DNA of 64,000 nt from Rhizobium sp. NFR03 (GTDB lineage: Bacteria; Pseudomonadota; Alphaproteobacteria; Rhizobiales; Rhizobiaceae). The number at the start of each line of letters is the position of its first letter. The stretch's first letter is position 1. The notes beneath the pieces are model-generated. The model was given only the letters and a program-made list of their open reading frames with translations. It did not search any database and was not told the DNA's origin. This document shows, in pieces, positions 17,343-27,589 of this stretch. Position numbers and translations under genes: made by a program. The stretch is taken from assembly GCF_900111275.1 (NCBI RefSeq), contig NZ_FOGR01000005.1, positions 124,001-188,000 of the forward strand. Direction: 5' to 3'.

Positions 17343-17683
17343 TCCGCGCGTCCTTCCGTGGCTTCGTAGGTTTCGACGACGGTCTCGTCGGTCATGGCGG
17401 CAATCGGCAGGGATGGCTTCGGTTCGCCCGCCTTGTATGTCGTCAGGAACCGGTCGCTGACGGTGTCGCGCGCCGCGTTGAAGAACCGGCCGCAGCCGGC
17501 AATGTGACGCCAGCGCTCGAAGATCAGGCCCTTCGGATTGTCCCGCAGAAAGAAATATTCCTGAAATTCCTCGTCGGAAATGGACGCGATGTTTTCCGGC
17601 CGGGCGATATGGGCGTCACCGGCTGCGCGAAACTCGAGTTCGGAGCGCTCTTCCTCGCAATAGGGGCAATGGATCAAAAGCAT
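17339..17683 (-). CDS. soxD: Sarcosine oxidase delta subunit
   Basis: 114 residues from ATG 17683. The N-terminus MLLIHCPYCEEERSELEF has the CPYC zinc pair and the later GCGRFFNAARDTVSD segment supplies the further Cys ligand of SoxD. The small zinc-binding subunit sits between alpha and beta in the complex. It lies 61 bp after soxB and overlaps soxA by 4 bp. The C-terminal tail (DETVVETYEATEGRAE) is longer than the conserved domain and probably disordered. Confidence 0.92.
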   Translation of the reverse strand: MLLIHCPYCEEERSELEFRAAGDAHIARPENIASISDEEFQEYFFLRDNPKGLIFERWRHIAGCGRFFNAARDTVSDRFLTTYKAGEPKPSLPIAAMTDETVVETYEATEGRAE

Positions 17684-17744
17684 GGGCGTGTTCCTGATGC
17701 GGGATGGGGCAGGCGACGGCAAGAGCGAGCGGGGGCGGCCATCC

Positions 17745-18998
17745 TCAGTGCGCCACGGCCGCGGCTGCCGCCTCGTCGATCAGGCGTCCGGTGCGGAAGC
17801 GATCGAGCGTCAGGCCTGCCGCCAGTCGGTGCGGCTCGCCCTTGGCAATGAGGTGGGCGAACAGGTTCGCCGAACCCGGCGTCGCCTTGAAGCCGCCTGT
17901 GCCCCAGCCGCAATTGACGAAGAGGTTGGGTACGGGCGTCACGCCCTGGATGGCCGAGCGGTCCGGCGTGTTGTCCGTGATCCCGCCCCACTGGCGCATC
18001 ATCTTGACGCGGCGGAAGATGGGGAACAATTCGCAGATCGCATCAAGCGTATGGGTGATGATCTGCAGGCCGCCGGTCTGGGAATAGGAATTGTATTGGT
18101 CGGTGCCGGCGCCGATCACCAGCTCGCCCTTGTCGGACTGCGAGATATAGGCATGCACCGTGTTCGACATGACGACGCAGGGGAAGATCGGCTTCAACGG
18201 TTCCGAGACCAACGCCTGCAACGGCACGGAATGCAGCGGCACGCGGACATCTGCCATGGCCATGATGACGGAGTTGTGGCCGGAGGCGGAGACGCCGATT
18301 TTCTTCGCGCCGATGAAGCCGCGATTGGTGTCAACGCCCGTGACCGCACCATCCGGCCCGCGGCGGATGCCGGTCACTTCACAGTTCTGGATGATGTGGA
18401 CGCCGCGGTCGGAGGCCGCGCGAGCATAGCCCCAGGCAACGGCGTCATGGCGCGCCGTGCCGCCACGACGCTGCAGCGCGGCGCCGTTGATGGGGAAGCG
18501 GGCGGAAGCGGAGATGTCGAGCGGCGGACAGAATTCCTTCGCCTGCTCGGGCGAAAGCCACTCGTTGTCGATGCCGTAGAGACGGTTGGCATGGATATGG
18601 CGCTTGAAAACCTGCTGGTCGTGGATGCCGTGCGACAGCATCATGACGCCGCGCGGCGAGTACATGACGTTGTAGTTCAGGTCCTGCGACAGGTTTTCCC
18701 AAAGCTTCAGCGAGTGCTCGTAAATGTCCATGCTTTCGTCATAGAGATAGTTGGACCGGATGATGGTGGTGTTGCGGCCGGTATTGCCGCCGCCGAGCCA
18801 GCCTTTTTCGAGCACCGCGACATTGGTGATGCCGTGTTCCTTGGCAAGATAATAGGCAGCACCCAGGCCATGGCCACCGCCGCCGATGATGATCGCGTCA
18901 TAGGCGGCGCGGGGCTCGGGAGAGACCCATTGCGCTTCCCAGCCCTTGTGCGCCCGCATGGCTTCGCGTGCCACGGCAAAAACCGAATATTTGCGCAT
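17745..18998 (-). CDS. soxB: Sarcosine oxidase beta subunit
   Basis: 417 residues from ATG 18998, placed 9 bases after AGGAG; an ATG three codons earlier sits directly on the ribosome site and is unlikely. FAD-binding motif YDAIIIGGGGHGLGAAYYLA lies near residue 32, followed by EKGWLGGGNTGRNTTIIRSNY, the DAO-family region where SoxB carries covalent FMN at a conserved His (NYLYDES region downstream). GWGTGGFKATPGSA near the C-terminus is the second FAD contact. It oxidises sarcosine. It is the first gene of soxBDAG, so the operon promoter lies in 18999-19387. Confidence 0.94.
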   Translation of the reverse strand: MRKYSVFAVAREAMRAHKGWEAQWVSPEPRAAYDAIIIGGGGHGLGAAYYLAKEHGITNVAVLEKGWLGGGNTGRNTTIIRSNYLYDESMDIYEHSLKLWENLSQDLNYNVMYSPRGVMMLSHGIHDQQVFKRHIHANRLYGIDNEWLSPEQAKEFCPPLDISASARFPINGAALQRRGGTARHDAVAWGYARAASDRGVHIIQNCEVTGIRRGPDGAVTGVDTNRGFIGAKKIGVSASGHNSVIMAMADVRVPLHSVPLQALVSEPLKPIFPCVVMSNTVHAYISQSDKGELVIGAGTDQYNSYSQTGGLQIITHTLDAICELFPIFRRVKMMRQWGGITDNTPDRSAIQGVTPVPNLFVNCGWGTGGFKATPGSANLFAHLIAKGEPHRLAAGLTLDRFRTGRLIDEAAAAAVAH

Positions 18999-19387
18999 TC
19001 GCCTCATCTCCTGTTCGGGATGCCCCGATCCGTCTGTCCAACACATCGCAAATCGAGACGCGTCGCAACGTCCATTTTGCGACGTGGCAGCCCCTCACTT
19101 TCGACACTGCGAAAATGAGAGGGCTTAAGGGCATGTCATGGCGCGACTGAGGCGGGCCGGCCTCCCGAAGTGGCGTTCTTGTGCGCTGGATGTCTCGAAA
19201 CGACGCCTTTATCCGGCGCGGGTGGACTTTGCGGCATTCATCTGCTACTTGCCGCCCATCATCGCTGGGCTTGAGCCTTTGCGATCAATCATCCATGCCA
19301 TCCGGCGGTGCCTCACGTGCTGCCCCGGGTTCGGCCCATACACAGTAGCCTGAGCGTGTCTCGGCTCGATATCAAGGAATGTGAAAC
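18999..19387. other. 389-bp divergent gap between soxB and rpsU
   Basis: No convincing gene. It holds the soxB leader, a cluster of TCGCAA-type boxes and, at 19099-19114, the inverted repeat TTTCG-N6-CGAAA. The rpsU promoter should be in the right-hand half; no strong -35/-10 pair stands out. Confidence 0.5.
19061..19084 (-). promoter_or_regulatory. Candidate operator upstream of soxB
   Basis: CGTCGCAA and TTGCGACG form a perfect 8-bp inverted repeat with an 8-bp spacer, 63 bp before the soxB start. Further TCGCAA at 19046-19051 and TGCGA at 19108-19112 make a multi-site cluster. This fits a dimeric activator or repressor of sarcosine use; the factor is unknown. Confidence 0.4.
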
Positions 19388-19636
19388 TTGCAGGTACTCG
19401 TTCGCGACAACAATGTTGATCAGGCGCTTCGCGCACTGAAGAAGAAGCTCCAGCGCGAAGGCGTCTTCCGTGAAATGCGCGCTCGCGAAGCTTACGAGAA
19501 GCCGTCGCAGCGCCGCGCGCGCGAAAAGGCCGAAGGCATCAGCCGCGTTCGCAAGCTGGCTCGCAAGCAGGCCCAGCGCGAAGGCCTTTTGCCGATGCCA
19601 AAGTCGGCAGCCAAGTTTGCGGCCAAGGCACGCTGA
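19388..19636 (+). CDS. rpsU: 30S ribosomal protein S21, TTG start
   Basis: 82 residues, [20 protein letters not shown] onward, an obvious S21. The protein binds 16S rRNA near the 3' end and helps mRNA start-site use. The TTG at 19388 must be the start: TGA stands in frame at 19382-19384, two codons before, and AAGGAA is correctly spaced. S21 of rhizobia is slightly longer than the 70-residue enterobacterial form, as here. The C-terminal tail is Ala/Lys-rich ([11 protein letters not shown]). Monocistronic, closed by a strong terminator at 19664. Confidence 0.95.
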   Translation: MQVLVRDNNVDQALRALKKKLQREGVFREMRAREAYEKPSQRRAREKAEGISRVRKLARKQAQREGLLPMPKSAAKFAAKAR

Positions 19637-19663
19637 TCGGCGCCTGCTCAGGTGAATGTTGAT

Positions 19664-19694
19664 GGCGGAGGCGGTAAGCGCCGCCGCCTTTTTT
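19664..19694 (+). terminator. rpsU rho-independent terminator
   Basis: GGCGGAGGCG and CGCCGCCGCC form a 10-bp stem with one mismatch and a GTAAG loop, followed by six T. It stands 28 bp after the rpsU stop. Confidence 0.88.
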
Positions 19695-19944
19695 GCATGT
19701 GTCGGGCCGGCTTTTCCTGAGACGGCTCGGTTCACGATCGTCTGATGGCGCATTGTTTTGATGTGGCGCGGTAGACGACCTGTCTGCGACATGTCATCAA
19801 GGTCGGTATCCGATGGCTGATGTATTCGCGGCGGATACGGCGCTTGCGTGAACGAACCGCGCATTTCGGCGTTACCGTCGCAAGCGGGACGAAGACCGCG
19901 GACATATGACATGCCTGTGGCATTCTTGATTTGAGGGATCGATC

Positions 19945-20829
19945 TTGACATCGACTGTGACGACAGAGGGTTTCGCCGGCCGGGACGTGTCCCGCAAAGG
20001 CACGCAGCGCTCCAGCCGCCTGGGCATCCTTTCCGCGCTCGGAGCAGCGCTGCTTCTGTCGGCCTGCCAGACGGATCCGTCCAGCGACAGCACGCTTCAG
20101 GTCGAGCGGGCGCAGGGCTCCGAGCAGAACATTGCTTCGCTCTCCGGCGTCATCAACAGCAATCCCAGCGATCCCGAAGGCTACAATGTGCGCGGTTCGG
20201 CCTATGGTCGCGCCGGTGAATTCCGCCGCGCGATTGCCGATTTCAACAAGGCGATCGAGCTTAACCCGCGTTTCTATCAGGCCTATGCCAACCGGGCGCT
20301 GGTCGAGCGCAACATGGGCGATCTCGCCGAAGCGCTGGCCGACTATAATTCGTCATTGCAACTGAACCCGCGCTACGATGTCGCCTATATCGGCCGCGGC
20401 AATCTCTATCGCCAAAGCGGACGGCTGGATCAGGCTTTTGCCGACTTCAACAAGGCGATCGAGAACGATACGACCGATCCGCGCGCCTACCACAATCGCG
20501 GCCTGATCTATCAGGCGCGCAACCAGCATGGTCAGGCGATCGAGGATTTCTCGACCGCGATCTCGCTTTCGCCGAGTTCGCCGGAACCCTACAACGGCCG
20601 TGGCATTTCCTACGTCGCCCAGAACGACGACGATAACGCCTTTGCCGATTTCAACACGGCCATTAACCTCAACGGCAGAATCGCGGAATCCTGGGCCAAT
20701 CAGGCTCTGGTCTACGAGCGTCGCGGAGAAAAGGCGAAGGCCCAGCGCTCCTACGGCCATGCCCTGCAGCTGGACCCGAAATACGAACCTGCCCGGGCAG
20801 GTCTAGCGCGCGTCAAGGCGGCAACCTGA
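19945..20829 (+). CDS. TPR-repeat lipoprotein
   Basis: 294 residues. The N-terminus is positively charged, then hydrophobic, ending in the lipobox LLSAC with Cys41, so the mature protein should be lipid-anchored facing the periplasm. After a short linker come about six tetratricopeptide units of 34 residues, each with the pattern A/G..N/G R G...G....A..DFNKAIELNP (first from about residue 73, last near 270). It resembles the NlpI-like family of outer-membrane TPR scaffolds that bring hydrolases or Tol/Tad components together. TTG at 19945 with GAGGGA upstream is the best start; a GTG four codons later is an alternative. The long pre-signal N-terminus (about 25 residues) is unusual, so the true start could be later. 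Confidence 0.88.
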   Translation: MTSTVTTEGFAGRDVSRKGTQRSSRLGILSALGAALLLSACQTDPSSDSTLQVERAQGSEQNIASLSGVINSNPSDPEGYNVRGSAYGRAGEFRRAIADFNKAIELNPRFYQAYANRALVERNMGDLAEALADYNSSLQLNPRYDVAYIGRGNLYRQSGRLDQAFADFNKAIENDTTDPRAYHNRGLIYQARNQHGQAIEDFSTAISLSPSSPEPYNGRGISYVAQNDDDNAFADFNTAINLNGRIAESWANQALVYERRGEKAKAQRSYGHALQLDPKYEPARAGLARVKAAT

Positions 20830-20853
20830 AGCTTTACAAACCTGTTTCACAAT

Positions 20854-20881
20854 AAAAACGCCGCTTCGAAGCGGCGTTTTT
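20854..20881. terminator. Bidirectional terminator between TPR gene and pgm
   Basis: A perfect palindrome: AAAAACGCCGC, centre TTCGAA, then GCGGCGTTTTT. The A tract and T tract make it work on both strands, 25 bp after the TPR gene stop and 67 bp after the convergent pgm stop. Confidence 0.93.
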
Positions 20882-20947
20882 CGTTTATGGCTCAGGCCGA
20901 AGGTGTGGCCGGGCTCCTGCTTTTAAAGGCTGGAGCCCGGCTTACGA

Positions 20948-22579
<1,632 letters not shown>

Positions 22580-24019
22580 TCAACCTTTCGCAAGAAGACC
22601 GGCATAAAGCGCGGCATAGCGCGTGGCACTCATATCCCAGGAGACATCGGATTTCATACCGCGCGCTTGCAGGCGCGCCCAGATTTTTGGCTGGCGCCAC
22701 AGGGAAAAGACGCGGCGGAGCGCCAGCCGCAGGCTTTCCTCTGAAACGGGGGAGAAGAGGAAGCCGGTCGCGACATTCGCTGCCACGGCAGCCTCGTTGG
22801 CATCGATGATCGTGTCGGCAAGGCCACCCGTGCGGGCGACCACCGGCACGCAGCCGTAGCGCAGGCCGTAGAGTTGTGTCAGGCCGCAGGGCTCGAAGCG
22901 CGAGGGCACGAGAATGGCGTCCGCGCCGGCCTGCAGGAGGTGCGACAGCGGTTCGTCATAGCCGACGACGAGGCCGACACGGCCGGGATGAACGGCGGCT
23001 GCGGTTCGAAACGCGGCTTCGAGCGCCGGATCGCCCGAGCCGAGGACGGCCAGCGTCCCGCCATTCTCGACGATCATGTCCACGACCCCGGCCAGAACGT
23101 CCATGCCCTTCTGGTCGGTCAACCGGCTGACGACGCAGAAGAGCGGACCGTCTGTCGCCACGAGGCCGAAGCGCTCGCGCAGGGCATCGCGGTTGGCCGC
23201 CCGCTTTTTGAGGCTGGCTGAAGCATAGTTTGCGGCGATGTGCGGGTCGGCGGCGGGGTCCCATACATCCGTGTCGATGCCGTTGACGATGCCGTGCAGG
23301 TCGGCACTGCGGCTGGCAAGAACGCCCTGCAGGCCCATGCCGAATTCGGGGGTCAGAATTTCCTGCGCATAGGAGGGGCTGACGGTGGTGATGGCCGTTG
23401 CCGCCATCAGACCGCCCTTGAGGAAGGAGACATCGCCGTAATATTCCACGCCCTGCACCGAATAGGCGCTCCAGGGCAGAGCGAGTTCGGGAAAGGTGCT
23501 GGCCGGGAACTGGCCGCGGAAGGCGATGTTGTGGATCGTCAGGACGGTCGGCACATGGGCCGCACCACCCTGCGTCATGTAGACGGGGGCAAGGGCTGCC
23601 TGCCAGTCATGGCAATGCACGAGGTCCGGCGTCCAATCGGGCAGGACGCCGCGTGCGATCTCGGCTGCCGCCAGCGACAAGGCGGCAAAGCGGCGAAAAT
23701 TGTCAGCGTGGTCGAGCCCTCGGGCGTCGAGATAGGGGCCGCCCGGACGATCGAACAAGGCGGGCACATCGAGAACGAGGAGATCGAGACCGTCATGTTC
23801 GGTTGCCAGAACCGCAGCGGGGTGACCGAACAGCGTGTCGAAACCGCCGAGCCGCGTCGTCTCCCCGATCTTCGCCATGACGGCGGGATAGCCCGGCAGC
23901 AGCGTGCTCATGCGAATGCCGTGCGGTTTGAGCGCCGCGGGCAGAGCGCCCGCGACGTCGGCAAGGCCGCCGGTCTTGATCAGCGGAAAGACTTCGGAGG
24001 CGACCGAAAGGACGTTCAT
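22580..24019 (-). CDS. glgA: Glycogen synthase (ADP-glucose)
   Basis: 479 residues from ATG 24019 ([20 protein letters not shown]); a GTG three codons earlier overlaps the glgC stop as GTGA and could also be used. The ADP-glucose-binding KTGGL motif is residues 15-19, [10 protein letters not shown] is the typical GT5 block, and the C-terminal catalytic Glu region is [18 protein letters not shown]. It extends alpha-1,4 chains from ADP-glucose made by GlgC. Fourth gene of glgPBCA-pgm. Confidence 0.95.
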   Translation of the reverse strand: MNVLSVASEVFPLIKTGGLADVAGALPAALKPHGIRMSTLLPGYPAVMAKIGETTRLGGFDTLFGHPAAVLATEHDGLDLLVLDVPALFDRPGGPYLDARGLDHADNFRRFAALSLAAAEIARGVLPDWTPDLVHCHDWQAALAPVYMTQGGAAHVPTVLTIHNIAFRGQFPASTFPELALPWSAYSVQGVEYYGDVSFLKGGLMAATAITTVSPSYAQEILTPEFGMGLQGVLASRSADLHGIVNGIDTDVWDPAADPHIAANYASASLKKRAANRDALRERFGLVATDGPLFCVVSRLTDQKGMDVLAGVVDMIVENGGTLAVLGSGDPALEAAFRTAAAVHPGRVGLVVGYDEPLSHLLQAGADAILVPSRFEPCGLTQLYGLRYGCVPVVARTGGLADTIIDANEAAVAANVATGFLFSPVSEESLRLALRRVFSLWRQPKIWARLQARGMKSDVSWDMSATRYAALYAGLLAKG

Positions 24020-24024
24020 CGTCC

Positions 24025-25284
24025 TCACAGTCCCAGCTTGTCGATCATCGGCTGTGTAATCAGGCAGATGCCGTTTTCCGAGCGTCGAAACCGCTTGGCG
24101 TCGAATTCGGGATCCTCACCGACGACGAGACCTTCCGGAATGACGACACGACTGTCGATGACGACGTTCTTCAGCTGCGCGTGACGGCCGATCTTGACGC
24201 TCGGCAGGATGACGGCGCCATCGAGGCGGGAGAACGAGTTCACGCGAACGCCGGTGAACAGCATGCTGCGGTTGAGCGACGCCCCGGAGATGATGCAGTC
24301 GCCCGACACCAGCGACGACGTCGCTGACCCGCGCCGGTTCTCGTCGTCATGGACGAACTTGGCCGGCGGCTTGATTTCGGCGAAGGTCCAGATCGGCCAG
24401 GTGCTGTCGTAGATGTCGAGTTCCGGCGTGACATGTGTCAGGTCGATATTGGCCTGCCAGTAGGCATCGATCGTGCCGACGTCGCGCCAGTAGGCCTCGC
24501 GCTCGAAATCCGAGCGCACGCAGGACTCGTTGAAGCGGTGGGCGATCGCCTTGCCGTGCTGGACGATGTAGGGAATGATGTCCTTGCCGAAGTCGCGGCT
24601 GGAGGTCGGGTCGGCGGCATCGCGGCGCAAAATGTCCATCAGGAACTTCGTGTGGAACACGTAGATGCCCATGGACGCCAGCGCCATCTCCGGATTGCCG
24701 GGGATGCCCGGCGGGTCGGACGGCTTCTCGACGAAGGCGATGATGCGGTCCTTCTCGTCCACATGCATGACGCCGAAGCCGGTCGCTTCCATGCGCGGCA
24801 CTTCAAGGCAGCCTATGGTGACGTCGGCGCCGCTGTCCACGTGCTGCTGGAGCATCAGCTCGTAGTCCATCTTGTAGATATGGTCGCCTGCCAGGATGAC
24901 CATATACTCGACGCCGTGGTCCTCGATGATGTCGATGTTCTGGTAGACGGCATCCGCCGTGCCTTCGTACCACTGCGTTTCCGAGACACGCTGGGAAGCA
25001 GGCAGGATGTCGAAGCTTTCGTTTCGCTCGGGTCTGAAGAAGTTCCAGCCGTTTTGCAGGTGGCGGATCAGCGAATGCGCCTTGTACTGCGTCGCGACGC
25101 CGATGCGGCGGATACCCGAGTTCATCGCGTTCGACAGCGCGAAATCGATGATGCGCGCCTTGCCGCCGAAATAGACGGCAGGCTTGGCCCGACGGTCCGT
25201 CAGCTCCTTCAGACGGCTTCCGCGGCCACCGGCCAGAACGTAAGCCATGGCGTCGCGGGCCAGCGGCTGTATGCGTTTTTCCAT
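24025..25284 (-). CDS. glgC: Glucose-1-phosphate adenylyltransferase
   Basis: 419 residues from ATG 25284 with GGGAGGAAATA upstream; a longer frame upstream is not needed. The nucleotide loop is [21 protein letters not shown], followed by [14 protein letters not shown]; the Glc-1-P region VEKPSDPPG and the C-terminal left-handed helix end [19 protein letters not shown] are present. It makes ADP-glucose and is the regulated step of glycogen synthesis; in Rhizobiaceae the enzyme is known to be activated by fructose 6-phosphate and pyruvate. It lies 103 bp after glgB, the widest gap in the operon, so a secondary promoter is possible there. Confidence 0.96.
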   Translation of the reverse strand: MEKRIQPLARDAMAYVLAGGRGSRLKELTDRRAKPAVYFGGKARIIDFALSNAMNSGIRRIGVATQYKAHSLIRHLQNGWNFFRPERNESFDILPASQRVSETQWYEGTADAVYQNIDIIEDHGVEYMVILAGDHIYKMDYELMLQQHVDSGADVTIGCLEVPRMEATGFGVMHVDEKDRIIAFVEKPSDPPGIPGNPEMALASMGIYVFHTKFLMDILRRDAADPTSSRDFGKDIIPYIVQHGKAIAHRFNESCVRSDFEREAYWRDVGTIDAYWQANIDLTHVTPELDIYDSTWPIWTFAEIKPPAKFVHDDENRRGSATSSLVSGDCIISGASLNRSMLFTGVRVNSFSRLDGAVILPSVKIGRHAQLKNVVIDSRVVIPEGLVVGEDPEFDAKRFRRSENGICLITQPMIDKLGL

Positions 25285-25387
25285 TATTTCCTCCCGATTT
25301 TGCGGTCTCTTGGCCCGTCTGCGCGCCCTCTCAAACGGGCCGACCGGCATTATGCTTTTGTCCAGGCCGACCGAACGGCCTGTCCGT

Positions 25388-27589
25388 TTAGTCCTGCTCC
25401 AACATCAGCGTGGCGAGCGGCGGCAATGTCAGGTTCGCCCGGATCTCGCCGGATGCGGTGCGCACGGCATGAACCACACCGCCATTGCCCTTGCCGCTGC
25501 CGCCGTAGATCTCGGCATCCGTGTTGACGATCTCGCGCCAGCGACCTTCGCTCGGCAGGGGGATCGAGTAGACCTCGCGGTAGACGGGCGTGAAGTTCGA
25601 TATGACGGCGACAGCCTTCTGACCGGGTGCCTTGCGCAGCCAGGCAAAAACGGAATTATTGCTGTCGTCGGCAATCAACCATTCGAAGCCTTCGCCTTCG
25701 CAATCGCGTGCATGCAGCGCCTGCTTGTTCCGATATGTGCCGTTCAGGTCTCGGATCAGGCGGCGCATGCCCTGATGCAGGGGATATTCGAGCAGGCTCC
25801 AGTCCAGGCCGCGCTCCTCCGACCATTCCGCCCATTGGGCGAATTCCTGCCCCATGAACAGGAGCTTCTTCCCGGGATATCCCCACATGAAGCCGTAATA
25901 GGCGCGAAGATTGGCGAATTTTTGCCAATCGTCACCCGGCATCTTCGCAACAAGCGATCCCTTGCCGTGCACCACTTCGTCGTGGGAAAGCGGCAGTACG
26001 AAATTCTCGCTGAAGGCGTAGACGAGGCCGAAGGTCAGGTCGTTATGGTGATGCTTCCGGTGGATCGCGTCACGTGCAAGATATTGCAGCGTATCGTGCA
26101 TGAAGCCCATGTTCCACTTGAACCCGAAACCCAAGCCGCCGGTATGGACGGGTGCCGAGACGCCGGGCCAGGAGGTGCTTTCCTCGGCGATGGTCAGGAT
26201 GCCGGGATGGCTGCCGTACACCTCCTTGTTCATCGTCTGGAGGAAACGCACCGCGTCGAGATTCTCGTTGCCGCCATACTCGTTCGGAACCCACTCCCCG
26301 TGCTTGCGGGAATAGTCGAGATAGAGCATGGACGCGACCGCATCGACGCGCAGGCCGTCGAGGTGGAACTTCTCTGCCCAGTAGAGCGCGTTGTTGACGA
26401 GATAGGAGAAGACTTCGGCCCGGCCGAAATTGTAGATCGCCGTGTTCCAGTCGGGATGGAAGCCCTGACGGGGGTCTTCGTGCTCGTAGAGCGCCGTGCC
26501 GTCGAAGTTGCGCAGGCCGTGCGCGTCGACCGGGAAATGCGCTGGCACCCAGTCGAGGATGACGCCGAGGCCGACCTTGTGCGCGCCGTTGACGAAACGG
26601 GCAAAGCCTTCCGGCTCGCCGAAGCGGGCCGTGGGCGCATAAAGGCCTGTTGTCTGGTAGCCCCAGGAGGGGTCGTAAGGGAACTCGCTGATCGGCAGGA
26701 ACTCGATATGGGTGAAGCCCATGTCCACGCAGTACGGGATTAGCCGGGCGGCCATCTCGTCCCAGCTGAGGAACGCGCCATTGTCGCCGCGCTGCCAGGA
26801 ACCGGCGTGGACCTCGTAGATGGAGATCGGCTGGCGGCGCGCGTCGGCCGACGCCCAGTGCGCGCGATGCGCTTCGTCTTCCCAGGCTTGAGCAATCTCG
26901 GGCGTGGTGATCGAAGCCGTCTGCGGCCGCAGTTCAGACCGGCGTGCGAAGGGGTCGGCCTTCAGCGGCTGCAGATGTCCGTCCTGCCCGACGATTTCGT
27001 ACTTGTAGGGTGTTCCCGGGGGTACATCGGGAATGAAGATTTCCCAGATGCCTGTGTCGAGACGCAGTCGCATGACGTGGCGGCGCCCGTCCCAGGCATT
27101 GAAGGCGCCGACGACCGATACGCGGCGCGCATTGGGTGCCCAGACGGCGAAGTGAAAGCCATCGACACCTTCATGACGGACCGGGTGGGCGCCGAGCTTG
27201 TCGAACAGGCGAAGGTGGGAGCCCTCACGAATGTAGTAGTCGTCCATGGGCCCAAGAACCGGGCCGAAGCTGTATGGGTCCGTGACCGTCCAGCTTCCGC
27301 CGTGGTTTTCGGCCTTGTAGCGCACAGGCTGGACCTTGCGAAGGCTGATCGTGCCTTCGAAGAAACCCGCTTCATGGCGAAGCGTCAATGGGCCCAAATC
27401 CTTGCCGGACAGCGTCTCGACCGAGACGCTGGTGGCGCCCGGCAGAAAACAGCGGACGACGATATCCTTGCCGACCGCATGAGGCCCGAGGCTTGCAAAC
27501 GGGTTGGTATGCGTACCTTCAATGAATGCTGCTACCTCGTCATCCGGCAGACGCGCCGGTGACGAGGCCTCTTTCAGCTCGGAGGTCAT
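25388..27589 (-). CDS. glgB: 1,4-alpha-glucan branching enzyme
   Basis: 733 residues. The ATG at 27589 overlaps the glgP TGA as ATGA, supporting this start over a TTG four codons earlier. An N-terminal E-set/CBM48 region (about 20-230, with [20 protein letters not shown]) precedes the GH13 barrel; catalytic Asp is in [17 protein letters not shown] near 408, Glu in [14 protein letters not shown] near 460 and the transition-state Asp in [14 protein letters not shown] near 530. It introduces alpha-1,6 branches. Second in the operon and translationally coupled to glgP. Confidence 0.96.
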   Translation of the reverse strand: MTSELKEASSPARLPDDEVAAFIEGTHTNPFASLGPHAVGKDIVVRCFLPGATSVSVETLSGKDLGPLTLRHEAGFFEGTISLRKVQPVRYKAENHGGSWTVTDPYSFGPVLGPMDDYYIREGSHLRLFDKLGAHPVRHEGVDGFHFAVWAPNARRVSVVGAFNAWDGRRHVMRLRLDTGIWEIFIPDVPPGTPYKYEIVGQDGHLQPLKADPFARRSELRPQTASITTPEIAQAWEDEAHRAHWASADARRQPISIYEVHAGSWQRGDNGAFLSWDEMAARLIPYCVDMGFTHIEFLPISEFPYDPSWGYQTTGLYAPTARFGEPEGFARFVNGAHKVGLGVILDWVPAHFPVDAHGLRNFDGTALYEHEDPRQGFHPDWNTAIYNFGRAEVFSYLVNNALYWAEKFHLDGLRVDAVASMLYLDYSRKHGEWVPNEYGGNENLDAVRFLQTMNKEVYGSHPGILTIAEESTSWPGVSAPVHTGGLGFGFKWNMGFMHDTLQYLARDAIHRKHHHNDLTFGLVYAFSENFVLPLSHDEVVHGKGSLVAKMPGDDWQKFANLRAYYGFMWGYPGKKLLFMGQEFAQWAEWSEERGLDWSLLEYPLHQGMRRLIRDLNGTYRNKQALHARDCEGEGFEWLIADDSNNSVFAWLRKAPGQKAVAVISNFTPVYREVYSIPLPSEGRWREIVNTDAEIYGGSGKGNGGVVHAVRTASGEIRANLTLPPLATLMLEQD

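Noticed and set aside
14295..17369. A 1024-codon open frame on the plus strand opposite soxA
   Set aside because: It is the antisense shadow of soxA; it is rich in Arg, Gly, Asp and His, lacks any recognisable domain and has no ribosome site. High GC gives long empty frames.
6106..18998. A creatinine-to-glycine pathway from the creatininase-family gene and sarcosine oxidase
   Set aside because: No creatinase gene is present, the two loci are 7 kb apart, and the creatininase family includes unrelated activities.
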